From contig OU744720.1 in the NCBI GenBank assembly GCA_916613615.1, positions 78,023,338 to 78,087,337 on the forward strand: a stretch of 64,000 bases of DNA, in the 5' to 3' direction. Source of the stretch: Steromphala cineraria. Its lineage: Eukaryota; Mollusca; Gastropoda; Trochida; Trochidae. Positions 51,501 to 60,039 of this stretch are shown one piece after another. Positions within the stretch are counted from its first letter, which is position 1. Every line of letters begins with the position of its first letter. The translations under genes were made by a program, and so were the position numbers. The notes below the pieces were generated by a model that ran no database searches, was not told where the DNA came from, and worked only from the letters and a program-made list of their open reading frames with translations.

Positions 51501-54500
51501 TCAACATCAGTGGAAGGCAACTTATTCACTTGATAGGGTTTGTGAACTTTTTTTATTGTGAAAAGCCAAGTCTATTCATTATCTTAAGTTAATCCATTGT
51601 AATTATCTCAGTTGATAATTCCACACTTGCTGTGTTACACATACACACAAATCAAAATCCAATTATGTGGCTATCTATAAAGACATGCATTGAAATGTTA
51701 CATGTTCTTAATATCTATCTAACATTTTGACCATAGAGCTGTATGTGCTGTCAAAAGATAAAAATGGTTCAACCAAAGACATTTCTGGAAATATGAAAAA
51801 AAATAGGGTTGAATTAATAGAGAAATTATTGTATTGTTTTCTTGTGAGTAACCTCATCAATTTAATAGAAATACAGTAGAACACGGATATAACGAACTCC
51901 AAGGGACCAAAGAATTTAGTTCGCTATATCCGGTGTTCGCTATACGCATATAATTTTGATGATATTATATAGGGACGGTACTTGAAAATTTGTTCGCTAT
52001 ATCCGATTGTTCGCTATATCCATGTTCGCTATATCCGTGTTCTACTGTATAAGCATAGCTGTACTTTCATGTCGCAGGTTCACAAACCTTCGAGACAGCA
52101 TTCCATTGGAGATGAGAGAAGGTCTATGGTACTACAAGGCTATTCTTGCAAAGCTGGAGAGATTTGGCATGGTAAGTGTTAATATCAGAAAGAATATTCA
52201 AATTGATTCAATGAACTTGTTGAAAGATTGTCAAAAAAATCAAAAGTTCAAAGTATTCAAACTTCTTGGACGTGTTGCTACTGTCATGTATGTAACAACT
52301 AATGGTTTGACTTCACTAGGTTTAGCTGTAGGTTGTGTGTTGTCATGAAGCTTAAAATGTTTTGTATTGCTTACATTGTCTTGAATTGAGTGTGGCCTTA
52401 ATGTGTGTTTAGAGTTAGTAGATTTTAATCATCTTTCTTTGAATAATTGTAAATCATATTTTGTTTTCTAATCATGTTTTAAAAGGACAAAGCAATTAGA
52501 AAAATTCAAGGACATCAGTTTCATTCATCTGATTAATATTTTGAAAAGAAATCGATTTAAATTTTATATTATGTTAGTTTACCTTATTATTTGAGTACTT
52601 TTTTGCGTATCTTGGTTATGCAGACAAAATAATGCAAATGCATAACGAGTTTATCTTGTCAAGCTAATTTACATCTGTTTCCTTTAGACAGAGCTATACA
52701 ATTTCATTTTAATGGTTTGCAATTTACATATATATATATTTTATTTCCTCCATTGTGTTGTTTACTTTATTTAAAATAGGTTCGATCGGAGTTGGACGCT
52801 GTACGTTTTAGATAAATTTTTCATTACAACTCATTCTTTTTGGGTCTTTTATGAATCTTTCTCTAGAAATTGGTGATATGGTTACTTTCTCACAACCAAC
52901 TGATTAAAACTTAGCTTTCACTTTTAGTTTCAAATATATTTTGTAACTTAGGTTATAGTCTTAGGACTTTTTTCTTTTTTCCTTACTTCATTTACATGTA
53001 TGCGATTAAGGAAATGGTATCTGAAATCATGGTATCTGTTTTTTAAAATTACAAGTTCTAATTTTTCATCCAAATTTTAAATTGACCACTAATCATTTAA
53101 CAATGTCTTTTCAAGAAATCTGTAACAAAAATCTAACAAACATAATTTTATAACAAAAACTATGCTTGAACCCCGTGCAGCCAAAGAGTAGACGAAAGTC
53201 CACCAAAGTGAATTTAAACCAGGTACATTATGTCACGGCACCCTTGGCACAGTTGACAGTTGTTAAATGCACATGAAGAGTTTCATTACCATTTTTGTTT
53301 ACATGTTGTTTGATGTGCTTGCATGTTTACAAATGAAAAAGACATAAGATTTAGATAATCCTTTCAGGTGGTAAAAAGAATATCCTCCTCATTTAAGACC
53401 AGCAAACTTAAATCTTGATGAAAAGTATAATAATTGTATATTGGACAGAAATGGAAAGAAATATAAACTTTTTAAAATTATCAATTAATTAGGGTCTATT
53501 ATTCATCTAATTATTGACACTTAAATGGGAAAGTCAATAATGATAATCAATAAAAATCAATGCAATATCATTACTTTGTACACAATTGCTTTCAGCCAAA
53601 TCCAGAAAGCTATTATCACTGTTCCATTGAGATATGTGATTCCAGTTTTGCCCAAGAATTTCTTTTTTATGAGTGTTATCGGTCTTTTTAATTTTGCCAT
53701 ATGTATCAAAGGCAGGATATTGTTAGAGCCACTGATACGTTAATTACTTATAGTTGATTTATTGATTTGAATAAAACAATAACACAGGCACTGTATTGTT
53801 AGAGCTAATGATATTATCAATAACTGATTATTGATTTTTTCATTAGATGAAAATGTTGAACTGATTTCCAGCACCTGGTTGTTACTGATAGCACATTCAC
53901 ACCTAGCTCTAGAGTAACACCTGCACAAACTCATACACTGCACTTCACAGGTTAACATGCTCTCAAACAATTGACAATAAGATTAAAAATATTGACTTTA
54001 ATTTGGTGAGTATATCAAAAAAATTATTTTTTTAATGCAATATTATCATTTGTTTGTAACAAGAATCACTTAGTACCTATTTTCTTAAAACACTATGATT
54101 AAATGTAAAAAGATCCTTTGTTAATGCAACATTTAGTTACATCATTACTTTTATCTTCTTGTCGAGGAATTCAAGTAAATGGCCTGGATAGGAAATAAGT
54201 AAAGATTTTGAACCAAACCTTTGTATTCCAAATGTCTTTCATATTAATACATGTATATCAAACAGTTGATGGGGAAAAAGTTTTGAAAGAAGAGATAAAA
54301 AATGAATGAGAAAGATAAAAAGAAAGAAATGATATAAAAAAAAGCCATTGCAATATCACTTGATTTATTTTATTTTCTAGCATTTAACTGATAATGATAT
54401 ATAGTTTGAGAAAATTTCACTGAACTTTATGGATTATTAATATCTTTTTTTATATGTTGAAAAATACTTTAAATTCTACTATTTTGATGCTCATTTGCTA

Positions 54501-55044
54501 TCTGTTAAAAACTCACTGCATCATTGTCACATTGGCATTTTATTTCATTATTTTTTATATGATACTATGGTTTGGTGATATTTGCAACTAAAAACTGTTA
54601 AACAAGAAAATAATCTTGCTAAAGTTCATTTCCAGTCTCCCCCATATTGAGAAAGACCCCTTCATAAATACATCCATCTCCCCCTTCAAGTTAACTTAAC
54701 ACATCTGATAATCTGCCTATATCTCCCACCAGGTTGAGAGCACCAGCAAGCAGAGTGTCTACAAGTTCCTGAAAGTCTTGGAGACTCTCAGAGACTGGGA
54801 ACTCTGCTGCCCAGACATCTCTGCCGCTATTGAGTTCTGCCGGGAGAAGATTGTTGAGATGACAGTCGAGGAGTACGAGGAATGGTTCCAGCAACAATTT
54901 CCCAGAATTCAGCGCCCACAGACGGCGCCAGCGGTCATGAAAACCAAGAAGAAGGAAGACGTTGCCGCCACGCCTGATATGGCACCAGGGGTTGCAAAGA
55001 TAAGGAACTCTCAGTCAGCCTTTGTCCGGAGGGCAGAATCATGA
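24506..55044 (+). CDS. CCDC60: Coiled-coil domain-containing protein 60
   Basis: Coding exons: 24506-24781, 25923-26000, 31382-31455, 37719-37788, 38510-38643, 40406-40507, 41781-41921, 42746-42850, 43558-43657, 44053-44103, 45935-46166, 46553-46564, 48001-48139, 48493-48556, 48868-48974, 49551-49691, 51001-51162, 52078-52171, 52780-52800, 53181-53222, 54733-55044. All are GT-AG and in phase, giving 818 residues (human about 550). The leader exon ends at 24283; the start exon's acceptor is at 24485. Landmarks shared with vertebrate CCDC60: an LFRQLCVLNWILEAMNI block at about 293-311; WDQFVTHTTI near 350; LKVLETLRDWELCCPDISAA and IEFCREKIVEM in the last exon (about 727-760). Acidic Ser/Glu/Asp stretches occupy about 185-230 and a Ser-rich segment about 400-430. 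A basic coiled-coil-like segment (KKEKEKSMKR) is near 650. The molecular function of the family is poorly known. Several exons are multiples of three with phase 0 and could be skipped. I see no premature stop or frame break. Confidence 0.92.
24850..25145 (+). mobile_element. tRNA-derived SINE
   Basis: The first ~75 bases resemble a tRNA with an A box (TGGTGTAGTGG) and a perfect B box (GGTTCGAATCC, 24901-24911). The anticodon-arm region CCTATCACG ... AGACCGGGGTTCGA is closest to tRNA-Asp. It is followed by a conserved SINE body (GTGTCCTTGGGCAAGGCACTT motif) and ends near GGCTTAAAAAT. The stem pairings of a functional tRNA are disrupted, so it is not a tRNA gene. No target duplication was obvious. 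It lies in a CCDC60 intron. Confidence 0.85.
25468..25915 (+). mobile_element. Truncated tandem-core element with terminal GC hairpin
   Basis: It starts with the hairpin ATCCCCCGC ... GCGGGGGAT (25468-25502). Next come a (CCGT)n tract (about 25518-25542) and two near-identical units of about 155 bp (TTAGCRCGATATCTAATGAA ... TTGACCAGTTTTGAAAATGT), then the start of a third diverged unit. A second terminus is not seen, so the element is truncated. It lies directly before the CCDC60 exon at 25923. Confidence 0.75.
27690..28085 (-). mobile_element. 3' end of a LINE retrotransposon (C-terminus of reverse-transcriptase ORF)
   Basis: On the minus strand, codons from about 28066 to the stop at 27856-27854 encode FDCPYYTELRLNYLPKRF ... 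SVIAFTALL ... ILKLCLFIKHGMDLR. This is the typical LINE ORF2 C-terminal pattern, with a His/Cys-type CPxYxxxR segment and a hydrophobic final helix. A stop codon upstream in frame and the lack of the catalytic reverse-transcriptase part show a 5'-truncated dead copy. The 3' tail reads as short TTTGAC-like repeats at about 27690-27710. It lies in a CCDC60 intron. Confidence 0.75.
29040..29753 (+). repeat. ~350-bp tandem duplication in a CCDC60 intron
   Basis: Two diverged units (about 29040-29393 and 29394-29753) share TTTACATGTTTGCAA near their starts, CTTATGACATTTGA-like blocks in the middle, and TTTTATCTCAG ... AATAAGTGACTGAAGT at their ends. No coding potential. The TTAA MITE at 29760 sits just past the second unit. 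Confidence 0.75.
29760..30114. mobile_element. TTAA-flanked MITE (copy 2, uninterrupted)
   Basis: 355 bp including TTAA at each end (29760-29763 and 30111-30114). The terminal inverted repeats begin AGGGGCAGTAGCACGTTTTT. It shows high similarity to copy 1 at 14792-16886 and contains no ORF. This copy gives the uninterrupted sequence for the site where copy 1 was invaded. Confidence 0.88.
31570..31732. mobile_element. Tigger/pogo-like MITE, copy A
   Basis: TA-flanked ends with CAGTAGAACACGGATATAGC inward from the left and its reverse complement (diverged) at the right. The interior consists of repeated CGGATATAGCGAAC motifs in both orientations. Ends of CAGT and TA target sites are characteristic of the pogo/Tigger group; autonomous coding sequence is absent. 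Confidence 0.8.
31880..34500. other. CCDC60 intron sequence without coding exons
   Basis: Mostly AT-rich. A less AT-rich island lies at about 33240-33460. A diverged dispersed repeat near 32510-32800 shares AGAGAATGCTAAAC ... TTGAGTTTAGTAT with 42330-42600. No exon fits CCDC60 here. Confidence 0.45.
34530..34666 (+). repeat. 82-bp tandem repeat, copies A and B (B interrupted)
   Basis: The unit TTATGATTCTTTAATGTTAT ... GGCTTTTTTTATTGCTAATA ... occurs at about 34530-34612, again from 34613, and a third time at 36184-36265. The second copy is interrupted after its T-tract by the element at 34667-36150 and resumes at 36151. Confidence 0.85.
34667..36150 (-). mobile_element. Pearl/HINE-like tandem-core element, copy 2
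   Basis: It is in the reverse orientation relative to the copy at 14958-16691: starts AGCTCATCAGG, then ATGGGCTTATGGCATGG, a (CCGTCGT)n tract at about 34715-34768, about eight tandem units of about 142 bp (CCCCAAATAGGGTCACAGGG ... TCATCTTCTTCTCCAGTTC ...), and ends GATGAGCTACAGAGCCAATG then GCTCTA. The core units are clearly homologous to, but noticeably diverged from, those of the other copy. Inserted in a T-tract. Confidence 0.85.
36151..36265 (+). repeat. 82-bp tandem repeat, end of copy B and copy C
   Basis: Continuation of the 34530 repeat after the inserted element, then a further full copy (about 36184-36265). Only point differences separate the copies. Confidence 0.8.
39342..39437. 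mobile_element. Tigger/pogo-like MITE, copy B (short)
   Basis: About 96 bp between TA dinucleotides, with (C/A)AGTAGAACTCGGATATAA at the left and ATATCCGTGTTCTACTG at the right. Shorter than copies A and C through loss of the middle. In a CCDC60 intron. Confidence 0.75.
42310..42600. repeat. Dispersed inverted-repeat element, diverged
   Basis: GAATACTAAACGATGTCCCG at the left and AAACGGGACTGAGTTTAGTA near 42450-42476 are near reverse complements. The flank ACATGACCATTGCGG ... GACATTGTGACATCA also occurs, diverged, at 32700-32800. No ORF. Probably an old MITE family. Confidence 0.5.
43379..43557 (+). repeat. 96-bp-period tandem duplication ending at a CCDC60 acceptor
   Basis: Units at 43379-43461 and 43475-43557 share AAAACTTTT(C/G)TACC, TTCATTGCGGTACT, TTTATGGTACAAACAT and CTTCATCTGATGATG. 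The second unit ends in the real acceptor TTTGTACAG before exon 43558; the first has TTTGTACATT at the same place, so its AG is absent. Confidence 0.85.
44393..44451. repeat. Hairpin with 18-bp perfect arms
   Basis: GGAGCAACCAGAAGTTAG (44400-44417) and its exact reverse complement (44427-44444) around a 9-base loop; the outer CCAATAT sequences extend it imperfectly. Possibly a tiny foldback element. Located in the CCDC60 intron after exon 44053. Confidence 0.75.
44840..45020 (+). repeat. ~100-bp diverged tandem duplication
   Basis: AGGATACAAACTAGTTCATTG occurs at about 44861 and again at about 44958, followed in each by (T/G)GGCxTAATG(G/A)CA, GTG/AATG and GAxG(A)GGTTTTAA blocks. Non-coding, within a CCDC60 intron. 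Confidence 0.65.
46553..46564 (+). other. CCDC60: CCDC60 12-base microexon
   Basis: AACGTCCCACAG lies between a good acceptor (catatttacag) and donor (CAG|gtaaca). It joins the preceding exon (ending in one base A) as A|AA and the following exon as G|GT, encoding K-R-P-T-G across its junctions. Omitting it joins A to GT as AGT and keeps the frame, so it may be an optional exon. Confidence 0.6.
50001..50085. repeat. Hairpin element, longer copy of the TGATATCAAATATATCAAC family
   Basis: Arms 50001-50041 and 50046-50085 pair almost perfectly (AGAATCTCACCCAAGTGT outer, TGATATCAAATATATCAAC inner) around a 4-base loop. Same family as 21775-21828. In a CCDC60 intron. Confidence 0.85.
50408..50506. 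repeat. Hairpin with ~41-bp arms
   Basis: Left arm 50408-50448 (CAATCTCATTCAATCAGATC ...) and right arm 50465-50506 pair with a few mismatches around a ~16-base loop. No ORF; probably a foldback MITE. It is not evidently related to the other hairpins in the window. Confidence 0.8.
50634..51000 (+). repeat. 194-bp-period tandem duplication including a CCDC60 acceptor
   Basis: Unit 1 begins GTGCCACAGAGATATTTTCA (50634) and unit 2 GTGCCGCAGAGATTTATTCA (50828). Both include TTGGCTTCATCAGAGTTT, AAACAAACATTGTGTAC, AAGACCCCAAAACATGATTG and CTATAGATGATAxTACTTCT. The end of unit 2 is the true acceptor CCTACTGCAG at 51000. The equivalent end of unit 1 is TGTGCCGCAG ending at 50836, a possible decoy 3' splice site. 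Confidence 0.85.
51872..52049. mobile_element. Tigger/pogo-like MITE, copy C
   Basis: 178 bp, TA-flanked, left end TACAGTAGAACACGGATATA, right end ATATCCGTGTTCTACTGTA, with internal repeats of TTCGCTATATCC. It ends only 28 bp before CCDC60 exon 52078, so the normal branch-point region of that intron overlaps the insertion. Confidence 0.88.
52780..52800 (+). other. CCDC60: CCDC60 21-base microexon
   Basis: GTTCGATCGGAGTTGGACGCT sits between the acceptor TTTAAAATAG and the donor gtacgt and encodes VRSELDA in phase 0. Exons on both sides are also phase 0 here, so skipping it leaves the frame intact. The polypyrimidine tract is weak, consistent with regulated use; the exon is inferred from frame and splice signals only. 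Confidence 0.5.
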
Positions 55045-55937
55045 TATGATAGGGTGCTTGTAGAGATTATTATGACCAATGGGAAAATTAGATATTTCTT
55101 CTTGGATATTATTCAAGCTCGCCATTACTGATTATGGAAAATTTATATGTCTAGGATATTATTAAAACTTATGATTACTGATTATGGAAAAATATGATTA
55201 TTATGTTGGGATTACCATGTTCTATTGATGAAATGTTTGTTTTTATTTATTACTGTTATTTCCAAATTACCAATAAATGAAATATGATAGATATATTTGC
55301 TATTGCTTGAATCTGTTTATAGAGAAGAAAGGCCTGCTATTGTTGAAATTTGTTGCACAATTTGTGAGTGCTGGGCACAAGAAATGTTTTCTAGCAGATT
55401 GGGGATTAAATTTTTTATTGTTTTTCATGACAAGATGCCATATTTGTATATTGTTGTACTTAAATACTTATAAACCACATTATATGACATACCTCGTTGT
55501 ATAGTGACTTTGTATGTGAACAGAACTTTGATTGATTGAGAATAGATAAAGAAGAATGTATATGACCTATCTAGCTAAATATTAATCACTTTGTGGGCTA
55601 ATGATTGTAATATTAGAATATTTTGTTTTACATAAGAAGAGTAAATTATATTATCATTGCTGTCTCAATCATGAAACACTTTTTCTAAAAGCTCAAAATT
55701 ATCATATGTAATCTAAGATATCTGAGAATAGTTTTCATTTTATATATTTCGACAATACTCTCACAGGTATAAGAAACCAAATACTCATTAAAATAAAAAA
55801 AGGTGTTTTTTCACAAATTCAAGTAATGATGTTATGATTAAAATAATTGAGGATTACAATTGTGCTTAGATATTTGTTTATATTTGATGTTACTAAGGTT
55901 TACAAGTTACTTGTCTGTTTGTCTTCTAATGAGAGGT
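55045..55937. other. CCDC60 3' UTR and flank
   Basis: AATAAA at 55272-55277 is the first good polyadenylation signal after the CCDC60 stop (about 230 bases). Beyond it the DNA is AT-rich with no exon. Confidence 0.55.
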
Positions 55938-56355
55938 CAATCTAGTTAAAACTAGCTGTAATGTTATCGTTCTCCAAGTCCTTACGTTACATCTAGCTAC
56001 TAACCCACCTGGTCCGTGTCACGCATGCGCAAAAATCAACCAATGGAAAAAGAACTGGCTGATCTCTTTGAATCGGCCGTCGTTAGGATTTATATTGCAT
56101 TTTAGATATTATGAGCATAAACATCAATGATTTAATGTACGACTTATTGGAAATAAACATTACAGCAAGTTTTAACTAGATTGACCGATTCTAACAGCTT
56201 GTATTAACTAGATTGTCTGATTCAAAGGGATCAGCCAGTTCTTTTTTCATTGGTTGATTTTTGCGCATGCGTGACACGGACCAGGTGGGTTAGTAGCTAG
56301 ATATAACGTAAGGACTTAAAGGACGATAACATTACAGCTAGTTTTAACTAGATTG
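55938..56355. mobile_element. 418-bp MITE with ~138-bp inverted repeats and 9-bp target duplication
   Basis: The ends are CAATCTAGTTAAAACTAGCT and AGCTAGTTTTAACTAGATTG. The inverted repeats continue inward through TCCGTGTCACGCATGCGCAA and AAGAACTGGCTGATC with only a few mismatches. The flanks are ATGAGAGGT on both sides (55929-55937 and 56356-56364). An 8-9 bp duplication fits hAT or Mutator-type transposition. No ORF. The middle contains two more AACTAGATTG copies, at about 56172-56184 and 56207-56217. Confidence 0.92.
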
Positions 56356-56364
56356 ATGAGAGGT

Positions 56365-59300
56365 TGGCTTTCCTCAGGTTTAATTATGTATCATGTATAA
56401 GCTGCCAGGCAACAGGGTACAGGCTTTGACTGATTGAAAAATGTCTTACGTGTATATTTAATATGATAAGTATCTGACTTGAAATGAGTTGCTGAAGATA
56501 CAAGAATATTCATAAACATACTTTAATCCAAAGATAATCACACTTTATGCAAAATATGGAATATTATATATATTTTGAAATTTTATTAATACAATATTGC
56601 AAAGTCTAACAATGATGTAACATCATTTTTAAAGCCAAAATATATTCCAATAAAAGCTTTGTTAATCAAAGTATATATATATATATTCTATTGCTTTAAT
56701 TAAACATGAGAAATAATGAGAAATCAAGGTCTCATGACTCACATACTATAGCTGTTACCCAAATGGGCACAATTATGCCAGTTATTAAAGTTTCTATATT
56801 GGTCATGGGAATTAAAGATCCTCACAAAATAATCAATAAAATATGACAGAGATTCTGATTTTAACCAGAATATTAACTTTAAATTAAGGAAAATATTGAC
56901 AAAATGATTGATGACATATGACGATGTGATAGAGGTCTATGATTAGTCTTGTTATAAGTGCAGATGTCTCCCTCGTACTCACTTTAATGATCTGTGATAT
57001 TCTACTTCTTCATGACAGCTTTGAATGATGTGTTCTTCCACCAACCTATTTTACAAACCACACATGCTTAATGTCTTTGATTTCATGACTATCGAAATTT
57101 GTGATACCGCTTTTATATTATACTCTACCCAAAGATTCAATTATTTAATATGAATTCTTTGATATTTGGGTTTTCCAAACCTTAACTTTTTATTAGTATA
57201 AATGTTCATTGCTCGTCTGTGATATTTGGTATCAAAGCTTTCTCTGAGTAAACTAATACTTATGTAGTTTAGACAGTCCAGTTATAAATCAATATTGTCA
57301 TAGTTTTCGTAAACATTTAACAGTAAAATGCATTTTTGGATTCAATTGCAATTGATGTTTAAAAAAACGAGTTTATTCTATTCACTTTAAATTGACAGTT
57401 ATTACTTAAAAAGAATTTGGATTGAACTTTAAATTTATGAAACCGAAAGCTATATAGATTTTTTTATAGACAATTATCAAATCAGTTTTAAATTTTTTTC
57501 AATATCTCTATTGTTTTTATTCAATTTCTTGTTATGATTGCTCCAGTGGTGATAATGTTTGTACACTTTGAAAAAAGTAATTAATTAATATGCAATGATT
57601 TATTCATGTTTGTGAAATCAATGTCTTTCCCTTGTGATGACCTAAGAATAAAATCATATGTAGACATGATTATATTGAAAGTGAGACATTTGTTCTTTTT
57701 TGTCCTGTGAAGTAAACCATGGCCAATAATGTAAATAATGTGGTATTTTATGTTACTAGTAACAAGCACATCCTGGAAACAAGTACCTGCTGACTTAAAT
57801 TAACAAATCATCTGATATGTAACATCACATCTACACTGGTAGATTTGTCTGCCATTATAATTTATAGCAAGATTTTCCCTTGTGCAGATAGGACACTGAT
57901 TTTTTGTCTGACTTTTGAAAGATAGCAATTTTGGATTCAAGTAATTTTTTGAGTAAGAGAAAAAACGCAACCCAAAGTCATAAGTAAGAAAAACATTAAA
58001 GTTGTCACAATCATTTATGTCTGATTATTTAAGCCATGATATATATGTGTCATGTGAGTATCGGGTGTTTCATTCTTAAGGCAAATTTCAAAGAAAGGAA
58101 CTTTTCTCCAAACGTAGTTGTTGTAGCTGTTGTCATCGTTTTTTTTCTCCCAAAGAATGAATTCTCACCGCCATGGTACACCTAAACTGAAGACAGGTGG
58201 ATGACTCCTTCACCATGTGCTTTTCATCTTCTCTGCGCCACATTGAGCAACATTCTGTACATACAGTCTCTTATCTTATGCTATACCTACTGAGGTGTAT
58301 TGATAAAAGCAAATTTTGTTCACACATACATCATGATTGTTTAAATGGATAATTTTTATACATTGTTTCAGCAAAATGAAACAAAGTTCTCCAGAAGTTT
58401 TGTTACTACCTAGATCAAAATTCCAAAGCCACAAGCCTTTAGCTCACTTTGTATGCCCTATGATTCAATAACTCTTCGAAACATCATGTTCATATTCCAT
58501 AATAAGCTTCTTCATAACCAGTTTAGTAAGTGTCTTTGACATTATTGCTTCAGAATAGGAACCTACATCCTCTTTGTGAGCTCATGCAAATTATTCATGT
58601 CATGTGGCTATGATTTCTAAGAGTAATGTAGTTTGATAATGTTTGATTGAGAATTGGCTTGTTCGGAAAAGACTAAAAACAAATTAATTGACAAAATCCT
58701 TTATTGCAAGCAATCTATACAGTGTGTATCACAGGGATATGTATCGCTTAAAACGGTGTTAGAAAGACATATTTATTTATAGACCCTACCCTACAACTAT
58801 AAAGTAAGCGTTTCTAAAACTCGACCTTGCTTTCGAAATTTCCGATAAAGAGTACTATGAAGGATGGCGCTAAACATCAACTGCTAAACAGAAAATTCAA
58901 TCCAACCAATCATAATTATCATTCGCCATTCTAATTTGTTTCCGATAGTTATGTATATGCATTGTGTAAATATGCGACTTCTCCACTAACTGAAAAATAT
59001 ATATACTAACAATGCAAGCATAGAATAAATTTGGTAAGCTCTCGTTAATTATGGCTCGTTAATTCGTTCACATCCAATTTGACAATGAGTTGGACATGAG
59101 AATTTCCATCGGTTGCAATACATTTTCATACAAATTCCATGAGAATCAAGTTAATGGTAAATAATCTACATGTACGTATCGACGAGAGACATATAATCTC
59201 TGCAGACACTACAATCACTAACCATTGAAACACATGTACGGAGGTCACCGAATGTTGTACAAATGATCTGCAAGTAGACACGTGCGCATGCACTCTCCAG

Positions 59301-60039
59301 TGAATCAAACTTATTCTCGGGTAATTACTTATTTAGACAGTGTTTCCAAAGTCGGCTTTCGTGGCCTCAGTTTATTTCAAACTATTTGAAGACCTGAAAT
59401 TTGATTAAACCCTCAACCTCCACTGAAACTATAACAATTGATTAATGTCCAAAAAGTAATATGCACTGTTAACATTTTGGGACTCGAACCTGTATTTCTT
59501 CGTTCTACAAGCTTCCAACCCTACGACAACACCACGTTGCCGCTGCCATTGGCGGCATTATGGCTGTCTTATAGTCTCCTGTCTTATTCACTGTACCTAA
59601 GGTGATGCTGCTAACGATCTTTACCAACATCCCAAGATGGCGACAGGAGAGATCGCTTCGCTTGACGTGAAGATCACAGTCTTCATAACCCAAAATTCAG
59701 TAAAATGCTCGAGTTTTCGGCCACGGTCTAACAGTTTGCCAGTCCAGTATAAACAATGTTCACCATAAACTATGTTCCGCATAGGAATTCATAATAAGGA
59801 AACATGACTTGTCTATGTACACGTTATCAATGTTGTAAGGAATATTTAAGATTTGACGGTTTATAGGTAAGAGAAATACCTCTCCTACGCGGACTTACCA
59901 GCGATTGTAAATCCAAAAGGGTCCTTTAAGATTATCCCTCCAGTCGAATGCGCATGGTTTTGCTAAATTCAGATAGACTAAGATACCCATATCTAGGTTT
60001 AAAATGTTATATCCCTCTTTGGTGACGTCAGTCTTAAAC
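56365..60039. other. Intergenic DNA between CCDC60 and the claudin-like gene
   Basis: AT-rich. I found no coding exon, RNA gene or well-defined repeat. The left part of 59.4-60.04 kb probably holds the 3' UTR of the minus-strand claudin-like gene. Confidence 0.45.
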
